Assembly: GCA_001724265.1 (NCBI GenBank)
Contig: MEDY01000216.1
Span: forward strand, 1 to 49,262
Reading direction: 5' to 3'
DNA: 49,262 nucleotides
Source of the DNA: Rhizaria sp. SCN 62-66
Taxonomy: Eukaryota > Rhizaria, unplaced
Part shown: piece by piece, positions 41,158 to 49,262 of the stretch
Numbering within the stretch: position 1 is the stretch's first letter
Layout: each line of letters starts with the position of its first letter
The notes under the pieces: model-generated
Database searches by the model: none
Told to the model about the DNA's origin: nothing
The model's input: only the letters and a program-made list of their open reading frames with translations
Position numbers and translations under genes: made by a program

Positions 41158-41799
41158 AATTCAAATATGGCAAGTGTGAGATGTTGGGGTACTTGAATCA
41201 AAATCTTGGTTTGCTTTAGCGCGCGATTATCTCGTGATGCTGGTGTGAATGTGCTCCTGAAACGACTGGTCGAGGACTCGAAATAGATCTTCAGACACGG
41301 ATTAGACTGACACAATAAACCCACGTTAAAATAAAACGCATATATGTAATATATTGCGCTGCAACCTAAAAGTTAATGGCGGTGGCTAACTTAGACTCAA
41401 GCGATAGTAAACTGAAATCACGACATTTGACACAAATGGTGTGGCTGCTCACGGTCGCCTCGTCGCCTTTCGCCACGAGACAGCATGAGATAAGAAAAAG
41501 CTGGCCCGGCGTCCATATCCGTTGAATACGGATACCATGTCTTTTGAGCCATTAACTATGTGTTTGATTGCGCGTTAAATTGTATCTCTAGTCTTGTTCG
41601 CCTTGCACTCACCACAAACAAGTCCTTGCCCTTCATGCTTTCCTACCAGAAACGTTGCCTCGTCGCTCGTGCATACCAGCATCCCTAGAACCACTGTTGC
41701 AGAGTGTTACTCACTGCGACAAGCAGAATTACATAGAATTGCATTTACTGTTACTAAACATCACCGTCAACAAAGTGGGACGCTTGCTTTCATTCCGCC
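41158..41799. promoter_or_regulatory. AT-rich gap, 5' flank of the RMD1-family gene
   Basis: 642 bp. A small inverted repeat (TATCCG...CGGATA, about 41515-41533) is present. A plus-strand frame at 41594-41848 overlaps the next gene's start in another register and looks like chance. No RNA gene seen. Confidence 0.4.
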
Positions 41800-44700
41800 A
41801 TGTCCCATAAATCAACCCCTGAGCGCGTGCCCCCCTCGGGACCTGTAATAGCGTCGTCTGTTAATCGCACGTCCACACCCACAGGCACTGCTGCAGTCCC
41901 CATGGACGTTTCTGCTCGCGTTCTCTACCCCGCCACAGCCGCCGCGCCGTCCCCCGCAGCGCGTCGCCCCGCCGCCCCCATCCAGGCGGCCTCGCTAGCC
42001 TCCTTCGCCCCCGCGCCGCTACTCACCAACGCTTTCGCGGCCGCCGTGGCCGCCGCTGCGGCCGCCGACGCCGCCGCGTCCCCCGTCGCCCCCGTCGTCA
42101 CCACACCTAGCAGTCTACGCCGCTCGGCGCTGACGGCGGCGAACGGCAGCCCCGCCACGGGCGAGGACGCGCAGCTGGCCAAGCGCCGCGCGCTGCGCCG
42201 GCAGTCTGGCGCGGCGCACGCGCTCTCGGCCAGCAAGGGCAGCCTCGGGCCCTCGCTGTCGTTCAGCTACAACGGCGCTGGCAGCAGCGCCGATGCGGGC
42301 GGCACCAGCAAGCTCGGCGGCGTCGGCAGCTTCAGCGGCGCGTCGCTGGTGCTCAACAACGCCGTCGTCGACGTCAGGCGCTTCGCCTCGCCCACCGCGG
42401 CCTCGGCCCGCGGCCGCGCCATGGACCTCGCGTCCTCCTCGTCGTCTTCCTCGTCGTCGTCATCCTCGTCGTCTTCAGGATCGGATAGCGAGGCCGAGGA
42501 CGCGGGTGGCGTCGCGGCGCGCAAGCCTGGTGCCGCGGCCTCCGACGCTATCTCGGGCGCGGGCAGCGGCAACAGCCCCCTTGATAAGTCGGTCGACGGC
42601 CGGCCGTCGCCCGCGCTCAGCAGCAATGTTACTACCGCGGCCGCCGGGATCAGTGCTCGCGCCGGCGCCGGCGCGCGTCCCCGCGCCTCGATCTCGGCTT
42701 CGGCCTCAGCGTCAGCCTCGGCGTCGGCGTCGCGCGCGCACCGCAACAGCCAGAGCCTCGGCCGCAGCAGCACCAGCCAGCAGCGTGACCGCAGCCGTAG
42801 CGGCAGCCGCAGCCACAGCCACGGACGCGGACACAGACACGGGCACGGACATGGACACCTCAAGACGCAGGCGACGCTGGCCTCGCTATCGAGCCTCAGC
42901 GCCGCGCTGCTGCCGCACCTGCCGCGGCCGCTGCAGCCGCCGTCGCGTATCCCGCGCTTCCGCGTGTCGGCGCACTGCCGCGCGGACCGGCTGGACCTGC
43001 CCGCCGTGCAGGCGCGCCTCAGGCTGGCCGTGCACACCGTTGAAATGCTCCAGGCCGCTGCGACAAGCAATGGCAACGGCAACAGCAACAGCGCCGCCAA
43101 CATGAACACCGACGCGAGAACGAGTGCTAATGCGAGTGCTAACAGCGGCGGCTTTGGCGTGAGCGGGCGGGCGGTGCTCCCGGTCATCTCCGCCGGCTCG
43201 CTCAACAGCAATGGCATCATCAACAGCCGCTCCGTTCCCGTCGCCGGCTCGGGCTCGTCGTGGTCAGCCACCAGCGACAGCGAGTCGTCCAACGCGCCCG
43301 CCTCCAGCTCCGCCATGCTCAACCTTTTCCCCAATCTTAACACCGGCAGCAGCGGCAGCGCGCCGCTCAAGGGCGCGGTCGTGACCAGCGACGCCGCCGC
43401 GCCGGTGGGCGACTGGGGCGCGGGGCTTGCGTACACGGCCAGCGGCAGCACGCTCGCCGCGCCCGCGAACCTCGCCAACGCGGGCAGCAACGGCCTCGGC
43501 CTCGAGCTGAGCGTGCACAGCGACGCGGTCGTGGTCGTTGGGGAGCAGGATCAGAAGCAGCAAATGCGCCTGCTCAACGCGCACAGCGCCGCGATCGCGT
43601 CCGCGCTGTTGGCCAGCAACACGCCCAAGGCGACGCGGCAGCAGAAGGAGAAGCAGCAGGCCGCGACTGCCGCCGCGGCCGCCGCCGCCATCGCGGCCTC
43701 CACGGCCTCGCTCTTTGCTGCCACCTCGGCCGCGCCCGCGGCCGCGCCTGGGCTGAGCGCCGCGGCGCAGGGCAACCACGGCTACAATCACAACAACTAC
43801 AGCCACCTGACCGGGTTTTCAAACGCCAACGCCAATGCGTACGCTGCGAACGCGAACGTGTACGCCGCGACTACGAGCATGTACGCCGGCATCCACGGCC
43901 ACAGCCACGGCCACTACGGCCAGTACACTGCGCCGGCGCTTATGCCTCCGCAGCTCAGCAACGCGCACGGGCCCGGCATGTACGCGTACAACGCGAACCA
44001 ACAGTTCCACGGTCACGGTCACGGACACGGTCATGGGCACAGCGGTGCGCCGCCCCAGCCGCCGGCGCCGCAGTCGGCCGTCGAGCAGGCCACCGCGGCG
44101 CTCGTGCGCGCCGTGTTGCCGCTACCGCCGCTGCTTGCGCTGGGCGTGGTGTCGCGACCGTCATCGAGCGGCGAGTGTCTGCTGTTCCAGCCGCTGTGGA
44201 ACCCGCACAAGTACGTGTTCCTGTTCCACTACGGTTGTGTCGTCTTCGTCAACTGCTCGCGCGCCGATGAGCGCACGCTGCTGCACTGGCTCGAGACACC
44301 CTTCGCTGACGTCCCGCTCCCGCCCGCCGCGCGCGCCGCCGCGCAGCACCTCGCTGTCGCCGTCGTCGTCGCCGCGGCCGGCGCGGCGGCTGCGGCGGCC
44401 GCGGCCGTCAGGAGCGACCCCGCGGCCGCCTGCGCTGCCGTTAACGCGGCTGCCGCGGACCTTGCCGCCGTGGCCGCGGAGCCCACCGCGACCGCGGGGC
44501 GCGCGCTCGCAGCCGCGGAGGAGCTGCTGACCGCGGCGACGGGCGCGGCGCGCACCGCCGCCGACGCCGCCGACGCCGCGGCCGCTGCAGCCGACGCCGC
44601 CGCGGTAGCCGCCGCGACCGTGGCCGCAGGTGGCGGCGTCGCGGCCGCTGCGATCACCGCGGCGACCTTCGCCACCGCGGGGCTCGCCGCTGCCGCCGCG

Positions 44701-47700
44701 GCTGCGGGCGCCGCTGCGGCGACGACGGTGTCGTTCGCGTGCGGCTCGGCGGGCACGACGGTGAGCAAGGTGCTGCGCGCGCTGGGCGCCAAGACGCGCA
44801 CGGGCCCGCCGCTGACTGCGCACGAGCTGGCCAACGGCGCCGAAGAACTCAAGTTCACTTACCACCCGCTGTCGGCGGCCGTTTGGGGCGTGCCCGAGGC
44901 CGAGGCGCTGGCGAAGGAGACGGCCGTGCGCGCGCAGGTGCGCAACATTCTCGCCGGGGGGGCCATCGCGCCCTCAGACGGTCTAAGTGCCCCGCTGGCG
45001 GGCGTGGCCGAGGCGCTGGGCCACGAGCTTGTGCGCTCCTACGACGCCGCCAGCGCCGTGTGCGACGCCGACGCCGCCGCCGAGGTCGCCGCCGCAGTCG
45101 CGGGCGCTGGCATCTGCACCGACGCCGCCGCGGCGGCCGCGGCGGGCGCGCTGGCCGTGGCCGCCGGCATGAGCACCAAGACGCGCGCGCGTGTGCACGC
45201 CGCTGCCAACGCGGCGGCGGCCGTGGTCGTCGCCACGGCGTGTCTGCCCACCGCCACCGCCGGCGCGGCTGTCGGGGGGTCCGCGACGGGCGGGCTGCGG
45301 ACGCCGGTGTCCACGTCGCTGCCCGGCACGCGGCAGCCGCTGCAGCGCGGCGGGCAGGGCCAAGGCCAGGGCGGCCTCGGGGTGACGTCGCCGCTTGTCC
45401 TCGCGGCCAGCGGCAGCGGCGGCGGCGGCGGCGACAGCGGGGCGATGTCCCCGCTGGCGCAGGCAGCCGGCCAGGGCGGCCTGACTTCCCCGCTCCTGAG
45501 CCCGCTGTCGCCGCTGAGCGCCGCGGAGGCCGCGGTCGGCAAGGGCAAGGCGGACCGTTCTGCGGGCCTGTCCGTGCCCTTCAAGCTTGTAACTTCGGCC
45601 GCGAACAACGCCAGCGGCGCGAGCAAGAGTCCCACCGAGTCCGACCCCGACACAGGCGCGGGCGCAACCGTGGGCAGCGTGCAATCGACTGTGTCGCCCA
45701 ACTTTCTCCCGCTGCCCGGCTCCAACTCCGTCGTGGGCCTCGGCTCCGTCTTCGGCGCTAGCGTCAGCGGCAACGGTGGCAACGGCGGTGGGCGCTCCCC
45801 AGTTTACCCCATTCTTGCGACCGCGAACAACGCCGGGAACGGCGCGAATGGAAACGGCAACAGCAGCGGCCTGCTCGCCCCCAGCCCCGCGCTGTCTGCG
45901 CTCGCCGTCGCGCTTGCCGCGGGCGCCGCCACGGGGGCCGACAGGGGCACGCCCGGCTCGCTGGCCGCGTCGCTCATCTCCTTTGCGCTCCCTGGCGGCT
46001 CGCCCGCGGCGTCGTACAACGCGGCTGACGCGGCGACCGTCACGCTGCTCGACGAGGACGGCACCCCGGTTCCCAACGCGCTCGCCAACGCCGCTTCCAA
46101 CGGCAACGGCAACGGCGACGATGACGGGGCCGTTATGGGCCGCCTGCGCTCGCGCGGCGTCCGCACGCGCGGCCACAAGCACGGGCGCGCGGCGGGGCAC
46201 CCGGACGCGTCCTCGGAGAACAACGGCAGCAGCAACAACTTCGGCAGTGTCGGCGGCCGTGACGGCGGCATTCCCCACAGAGACTCGTACTCGTCGCTCT
46301 ACAACAGCGCCAACACGGCCTCAGGCTCCCGCGGCGACGCTCACGACGCCGATTCCCACGGCGATGCCGTGGCGCTGGACGACCTGCCCGTTGGCGAGCA
46401 TGTTGACGACGACGACAACATGTCCGTCGGCTCCGCCGCCTCCGCGGGCGCCGCGTCCGAGGCCGAGTTCCTGGCCCTCGCGGCCCCCGCCGCGTCCGGG
46501 GTCACGACCTCCAACGCGCCCACGGCCGCCGCCGCGCTCGCTGCGGCCTCTGCGCTGCACGCCCCTGCGTCGGGCGCCGCCTCGGCCGCGCTGGGCACCG
46601 CCAAGGCGGGGCTCGTCGTCGGCGACGCGGACGCCGAGGCCGACGCGGAGGCCTTTTACTACGGCAACGGCGACGGCGCTGGGGAAGACGACGACTACAC
46701 CTACACCGGCACCGGCATCGCGGCTGCTCCGCCGACTATTGGCATTGCCGGCGCGCGCGCGATGCCGATGGCGATGGCGATGGGCGCTTCCCGCACCGCC
46801 GCTGCCGCCGCTGCCGCCGCTGCCGCTGCGACTGCCAACTCAGGCAGCTCCAACGGCAAGCGGCGCGACAGCAAGCGCGGCCAGGCGCAGTCGCTGAACA
46901 CGGGCCGGCGCGGTAGCGGCGTCGGCGTCGGCAGCCTCGACGCCGTCGCCCCCTCCGGCCGCCTCGCCGGTGCCGGTGCGGGCGCGGGTGATGACTTCGG
47001 CTTCGACGAGGACGGCGACGGGGACGGCGAGCACTCGGGCTCCGACGCCGAGCCGCCTGTCGCGGCCGCCGACGGGTGGGTGCTCGTCACGCCCACTGCG
47101 GCTGACGCCAACGCCGCGAGCACCGCGATCGCCGGCACGACCGCGACCGGCACTCCCGAAGCCGTCAGCGCCAGCCGCCGCGGCAAGCGCGTAGCGACAG
47201 GGGCCGGTGGCAGTCCGCTGGAGCAGCAGCTCGACGGCGCGCACAACGAGGAGGAAGAGCACAACGCGCTCGCGGCGGCCGAGGCCGTCGAGGATGACGA
47301 CGCGCTGCTGCTGACGGGCCCCGCGCGCGCGGGCTCCGTCGCCGGCGGCTCCGCGGCCGGACTCCACGACGACGACGACGCTATCAGCATTGCTGAGAGC
47401 ATCGGCTCCGTCGTCGTGCTCGACGGCCCCACGCTGAGCGGCGCCGTCACGACCAGCTTCGGCGACGGCGCGGCCGCAGCGGCCGCAGCGGCGGCGGCGG
47501 CTGGGTCGACAGCCCCGTCCGCACAGGGCGGTTCCGTCGCCGCGGCCTCCGCGGCTCCGTCCGCCGCGGCCCCCGCCGTGACGGGCGACGGCGCCGCGGC
47601 CATCGCGATTGCGGGCGTGCGCGACGGCGGCGACACAGGCCGCCGCGTGCGCTTCAATCTCGCGCAGGCGCATACCACGTACCTGAAGACGCTGCAGGAG

Positions 47701-48573
47701 GCCTCCAATGCCGCTGCTGTGGCTGCGGCGACGGCAGCGGGTCTCTCCAGTCCTCACGTCTTGGGCTCGGGCTCGGGCTCGCCGGTGACCGGAAACGGCG
47801 CCGGCGTCGACGGTGCGGCGGCTGCAGACGGCGATGATGTGGTCTGGGCCGGCGCGAGCAACGGCAATGGCAACGGGAGCGGGAACGGAAACAAAAATGA
47901 CCTCGCCAGCGGCCATCATGACGACGAGGACGGTGCGGATGCGCTCGTGGAGACGGTGGCCGTCAACGACGGTAGTGGCAGCGAAGTGCCGGCCATCTTT
48001 GACCTGACGTCGTCCCGCGGCCGCCTTGCGCGCTCGCGCACGCGGCAGAACCGCGTCACGCTGGGCTCAACGCTTCTTGAGGAGAAGCTCACGTTGGCCA
48101 TGGCGCTGGCGCAGGCCGTGAAGCTCAACGTGTTCGAGACGCGCGTCGAGCTCGCCATCGCGCGCAACGACGACCTGGCGTACTCGCTCGCCAAGACGGG
48201 CAAGGCGGGCATCTCCAAGGCGGAGATCTCGCGCCGCATGGGGCAACTGTTCCTGGAGAAGAGCAACGTGTTCCTGAGCTCAGACGTGCTGCAGGCGCCA
48301 GACTACTTCTGGACCGAAGGCATTGAGTACAAGGAGCAGTATGAAGCGCTGATCAGCTTCCTGGAAGTGGCAAAGCGCGTGGACCTGCTGAACCACCGGC
48401 TGGAGGTCATCTCGGACCTGTTCGACATCCTCAACCACACGCTCGACCACTCGCACATGGGCAAACTCAACGTTATCGTCATCTGGCTGCTCGCCATCGG
48501 CTGCGTCGTGTCTTACTTCTATGACCTTCTATTCCTTGATGTCCTGGGGTTCCTTGCAGACCCGCTGTTATAA
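41800..48573 (+). CDS. RMD1/RMND1-family (DUF155) protein with giant insertions
   Basis: One exon, 2,257 residues, ATG 41800 to TAA. The DUF155 core is recognisable but split in three. Residues about 383-412 are IPRFRVSAHCRADRLDLP. About 793-835 are YVFLFHYGCVVFVNCSRADE (family: FxFxYGVVVFW), followed at about 1016 by EELKFTYHP. About 2085-2257 are LEEKLTLAMALAQAVKLNVF, EISRRMGQLFLEKSNVFL, APDYFWTEG, VDLLNHRLEVISDLFDILN and a C-terminal TM helix (LNVIVIWLLAIGCVVSYFYD). Known members are yeast Rmd1/Rmd8 (microtubule dynamics) and animal RMND1 (mitochondrial inner membrane, supports mitochondrial translation). I cannot tell which branch this is. Normal members have roughly 300-500 residues. Here about 370 and about 1,060 residues of Ala/Gly/Ser/Asp low complexity, including two Gly-His repeats, are inserted within the core. 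Confidence 0.88.
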   Translation: MSHKSTPERVPPSGPVIASSVNRTSTPTGTAAVPMDVSARVLYPATAAAPSPAARRPAAPIQAASLASFAPAPLLTNAFAAAVAAAAAADAAASPVAPVVTTPSSLRRSALTAANGSPATGEDAQLAKRRALRRQSGAAHALSASKGSLGPSLSFSYNGAGSSADAGGTSKLGGVGSFSGASLVLNNAVVDVRRFASPTAASARGRAMDLASSSSSSSSSSSSSSSGSDSEAEDAGGVAARKPGAAASDAISGAGSGNSPLDKSVDGRPSPALSSNVTTAAAGISARAGAGARPRASISASASASASASASRAHRNSQSLGRSSTSQQRDRSRSGSRSHSHGRGHRHGHGHGHLKTQATLASLSSLSAALLPHLPRPLQPPSRIPRFRVSAHCRADRLDLPAVQARLRLAVHTVEMLQAAATSNGNGNSNSAANMNTDARTSANASANSGGFGVSGRAVLPVISAGSLNSNGIINSRSVPVAGSGSSWSATSDSESSNAPASSSAMLNLFPNLNTGSSGSAPLKGAVVTSDAAAPVGDWGAGLAYTASGSTLAAPANLANAGSNGLGLELSVHSDAVVVVGEQDQKQQMRLLNAHSAAIASALLASNTPKATRQQKEKQQAATAAAAAAAIAASTASLFAATSAAPAAAPGLSAAAQGNHGYNHNNYSHLTGFSNANANAYAANANVYAATTSMYAGIHGHSHGHYGQYTAPALMPPQLSNAHGPGMYAYNANQQFHGHGHGHGHGHSGAPPQPPAPQSAVEQATAALVRAVLPLPPLLALGVVSRPSSSGECLLFQPLWNPHKYVFLFHYGCVVFVNCSRADERTLLHWLETPFADVPLPPAARAAAQHLAVAVVVAAAGAAAAAAAAVRSDPAAACAAVNAAAADLAAVAAEPTATAGRALAAAEELLTAATGAARTAADAADAAAAAADAAAVAAATVAAGGGVAAAAITAATFATAGLAAAAAAAGAAAATTVSFACGSAGTTVSKVLRALGAKTRTGPPLTAHELANGAEELKFTYHPLSAAVWGVPEAEALAKETAVRAQVRNILAGGAIAPSDGLSAPLAGVAEALGHELVRSYDAASAVCDADAAAEVAAAVAGAGICTDAAAAAAAGALAVAAGMSTKTRARVHAAANAAAAVVVATACLPTATAGAAVGGSATGGLRTPVSTSLPGTRQPLQRGGQGQGQGGLGVTSPLVLAASGSGGGGGDSGAMSPLAQAAGQGGLTSPLLSPLSPLSAAEAAVGKGKADRSAGLSVPFKLVTSAANNASGASKSPTESDPDTGAGATVGSVQSTVSPNFLPLPGSNSVVGLGSVFGASVSGNGGNGGGRSPVYPILATANNAGNGANGNGNSSGLLAPSPALSALAVALAAGAATGADRGTPGSLAASLISFALPGGSPAASYNAADAATVTLLDEDGTPVPNALANAASNGNGNGDDDGAVMGRLRSRGVRTRGHKHGRAAGHPDASSENNGSSNNFGSVGGRDGGIPHRDSYSSLYNSANTASGSRGDAHDADSHGDAVALDDLPVGEHVDDDDNMSVGSAASAGAASEAEFLALAAPAASGVTTSNAPTAAAALAAASALHAPASGAASAALGTAKAGLVVGDADAEADAEAFYYGNGDGAGEDDDYTYTGTGIAAAPPTIGIAGARAMPMAMAMGASRTAAAAAAAAAAATANSGSSNGKRRDSKRGQAQSLNTGRRGSGVGVGSLDAVAPSGRLAGAGAGAGDDFGFDEDGDGDGEHSGSDAEPPVAAADGWVLVTPTAADANAASTAIAGTTATGTPEAVSASRRGKRVATGAGGSPLEQQLDGAHNEEEEHNALAAAEAVEDDDALLLTGPARAGSVAGGSAAGLHDDDDAISIAESIGSVVVLDGPTLSGAVTTSFGDGAAAAAAAAAAAGSTAPSAQGGSVAAASAAPSAAAPAVTGDGAAAIAIAGVRDGGDTGRRVRFNLAQAHTTYLKTLQEASNAAAVAAATAAGLSSPHVLGSGSGSPVTGNGAGVDGAAAADGDDVVWAGASNGNGNGSGNGNKNDLASGHHDDEDGADALVETVAVNDGSGSEVPAIFDLTSSRGRLARSRTRQNRVTLGSTLLEEKLTLAMALAQAVKLNVFETRVELAIARNDDLAYSLAKTGKAGISKAEISRRMGQLFLEKSNVFLSSDVLQAPDYFWTEGIEYKEQYEALISFLEVAKRVDLLNHRLEVISDLFDILNHTLDHSHMGKLNVIVIWLLAIGCVVSYFYDLLFLDVLGFLADPLL
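42433..42477. repeat. TCC/TCG tract coding poly-Ser
   Basis: About 15 Ser codons (TCC, TCG, TCT, TCA mixed) in a row in the RMD1-family gene. The mixed codons suggest an old, selected run rather than fresh slippage. Confidence 0.9.
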
Positions 48574-49262
48574 AACAAGACAGACACCATTCGAGAGACC
48601 TTTCACTAAGTAGGTTTCTCAGTGCTTCTCGTTGCTTAGAAAGTTTCGTAATAAGCTTAACAACGTTTAAATAACAAACTTATGTGTGTTCTTGCATAAT
48701 TTTTACTGTTCTTTTGCATATTCTTTTGTACTATTATTGTTCTATTTGTATCAATAGTTTAATTATAATAAATCTGCGGTATTATTCGATGTCTCTGTGA
48801 TTGTGTGGGTAAATTGTGGCGACGCGTGATCATATTGAAATAGAAACACAATCAAGTTACATGTGAATGACAGTTAAATATAAGTTTCGTGCATATCACA
48901 CCTGCTTTGTTGGCACAAATGAGCCAATTTCGTGAAGGTGTGGCAGAATGTGAGCACTTCATCAAGTCATAATTGTAACAGTCATGTTGTGAAAATGGAG
49001 CTGTATGCGCCAGAACATAATTTCAACAAAAGAAATCAACAAATACCACAATATATTTTATTAATTTACTAGTTATTTAATTTTTGTGTTATAAAACCGT
49101 TTTTTTGTAGAAATACGCTACCAGAAGTTTTTTCGTCGAGTAACATTTGCTTTGACATATTTTTATGTAACCCCTATGTAGCGTCAACTAAAAAACGCGA
49201 TTTCGCGCTTTTTTTGCGACTTTGGCGCACTTTCGTAGAAGTTATCAAACTACGTGGTTTAT
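48574..49262. other. AT-rich 3' flank, no gene seen
   Basis: 689 bp after the RMD1-family stop. It is strongly AT-rich, with many T and A runs and no open frame of coding character. It holds the 3' UTR and then unassigned intergenic DNA. Confidence 0.5.
48767..48772 (+). terminator. polyadenylation signal AATAAA
   Basis: AATAAA 194 bp after the TAA of the RMD1-family gene, in a T/A-rich context. Confidence 0.55.

Noticed and set aside
1-49262. tRNA, rRNA, CRISPR arrays, transposons, viral genes or biosynthetic clusters
   Set aside because: No cloverleaf boxes, regular spacer arrays, terminal repeats, transposase or capsid/polymerase motifs were seen by eye. The simple repeats are all in-frame coding tracts.

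Overview
The window is nuclear DNA of a protist-like eukaryote whose lineage I cannot name. The evidence is spliceosomal introns with GT..AG ends, AATAAA signals downstream of several stops, no operons, and recognisable eukaryotic housekeeping genes: CCT5, the lariat debranching enzyme DBR1, a CDIN1-type nuclease, a CBP4/UQCC3-like bc1 assembly factor, and an RMD1/RMND1 (DUF155) protein. Coding DNA is very GC-rich and the gaps are clearly AT-rich. Nearly every protein is swollen by Ala/Ser/Gly/Thr/Gln/Asp low-complexity tracts. These tracts also create very long antisense open frames, which I treat as shadows.

Layout, left to right: CCT5 5' end (-, leaves the left edge); a giant EF-hand-like protein (-), divergent from a five-fold smaller EF-hand protein (+) across a 321-bp gap; a one-TM CBP4/UQCC3-like protein (-); CDIN1-like nuclease (-); DBR1 (-); coiled-coil protein 1 (+); a 1,910-residue protein with a C-terminal TH1-like domain (-); coiled-coil protein 2 (+); a signal-peptide/one-TM protein (-); a roughly 2,840-residue protein of unknown function (-); a small, possibly LYR-like basic protein (+); and a 2,257-residue RMD1-family protein (+). 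I see no tRNA, rRNA, CRISPR, transposon or viral gene. The genes are mostly unrelated housekeeping or cytoskeletal functions and do not form one pathway. Three of the named ones have mitochondrial ties: RMD1/RMND1, CBP4-like and, tentatively, LYR-like.

The main surprise is the codon TAG. The EF-hand gene (codon 198) and the giant gene (codon 1762) are each interrupted once by an in-frame TAG. The frame, the base composition and the style of the protein run straight through it. CDIN1 has a third candidate at codon 6, but there an intron explains it equally well. The twelve proposed gene ends use only TAA (6) or TGA (6), never TAG. In the giant gene the TAG sits directly before a Gln run (CAA CAC ATC CAG CAG CAA CAA CAG). 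This suggests UAG is read as an amino acid, most simply glutamine, in this organism. Sequencing errors and one very short intron remain alternatives.

A second regularity is the 5' splice site. All ten supported introns start GTNCGY (mostly GTACGT), with C at +4 and G at +5 invariant. This motif was what revealed the hidden first exon of CCT5.
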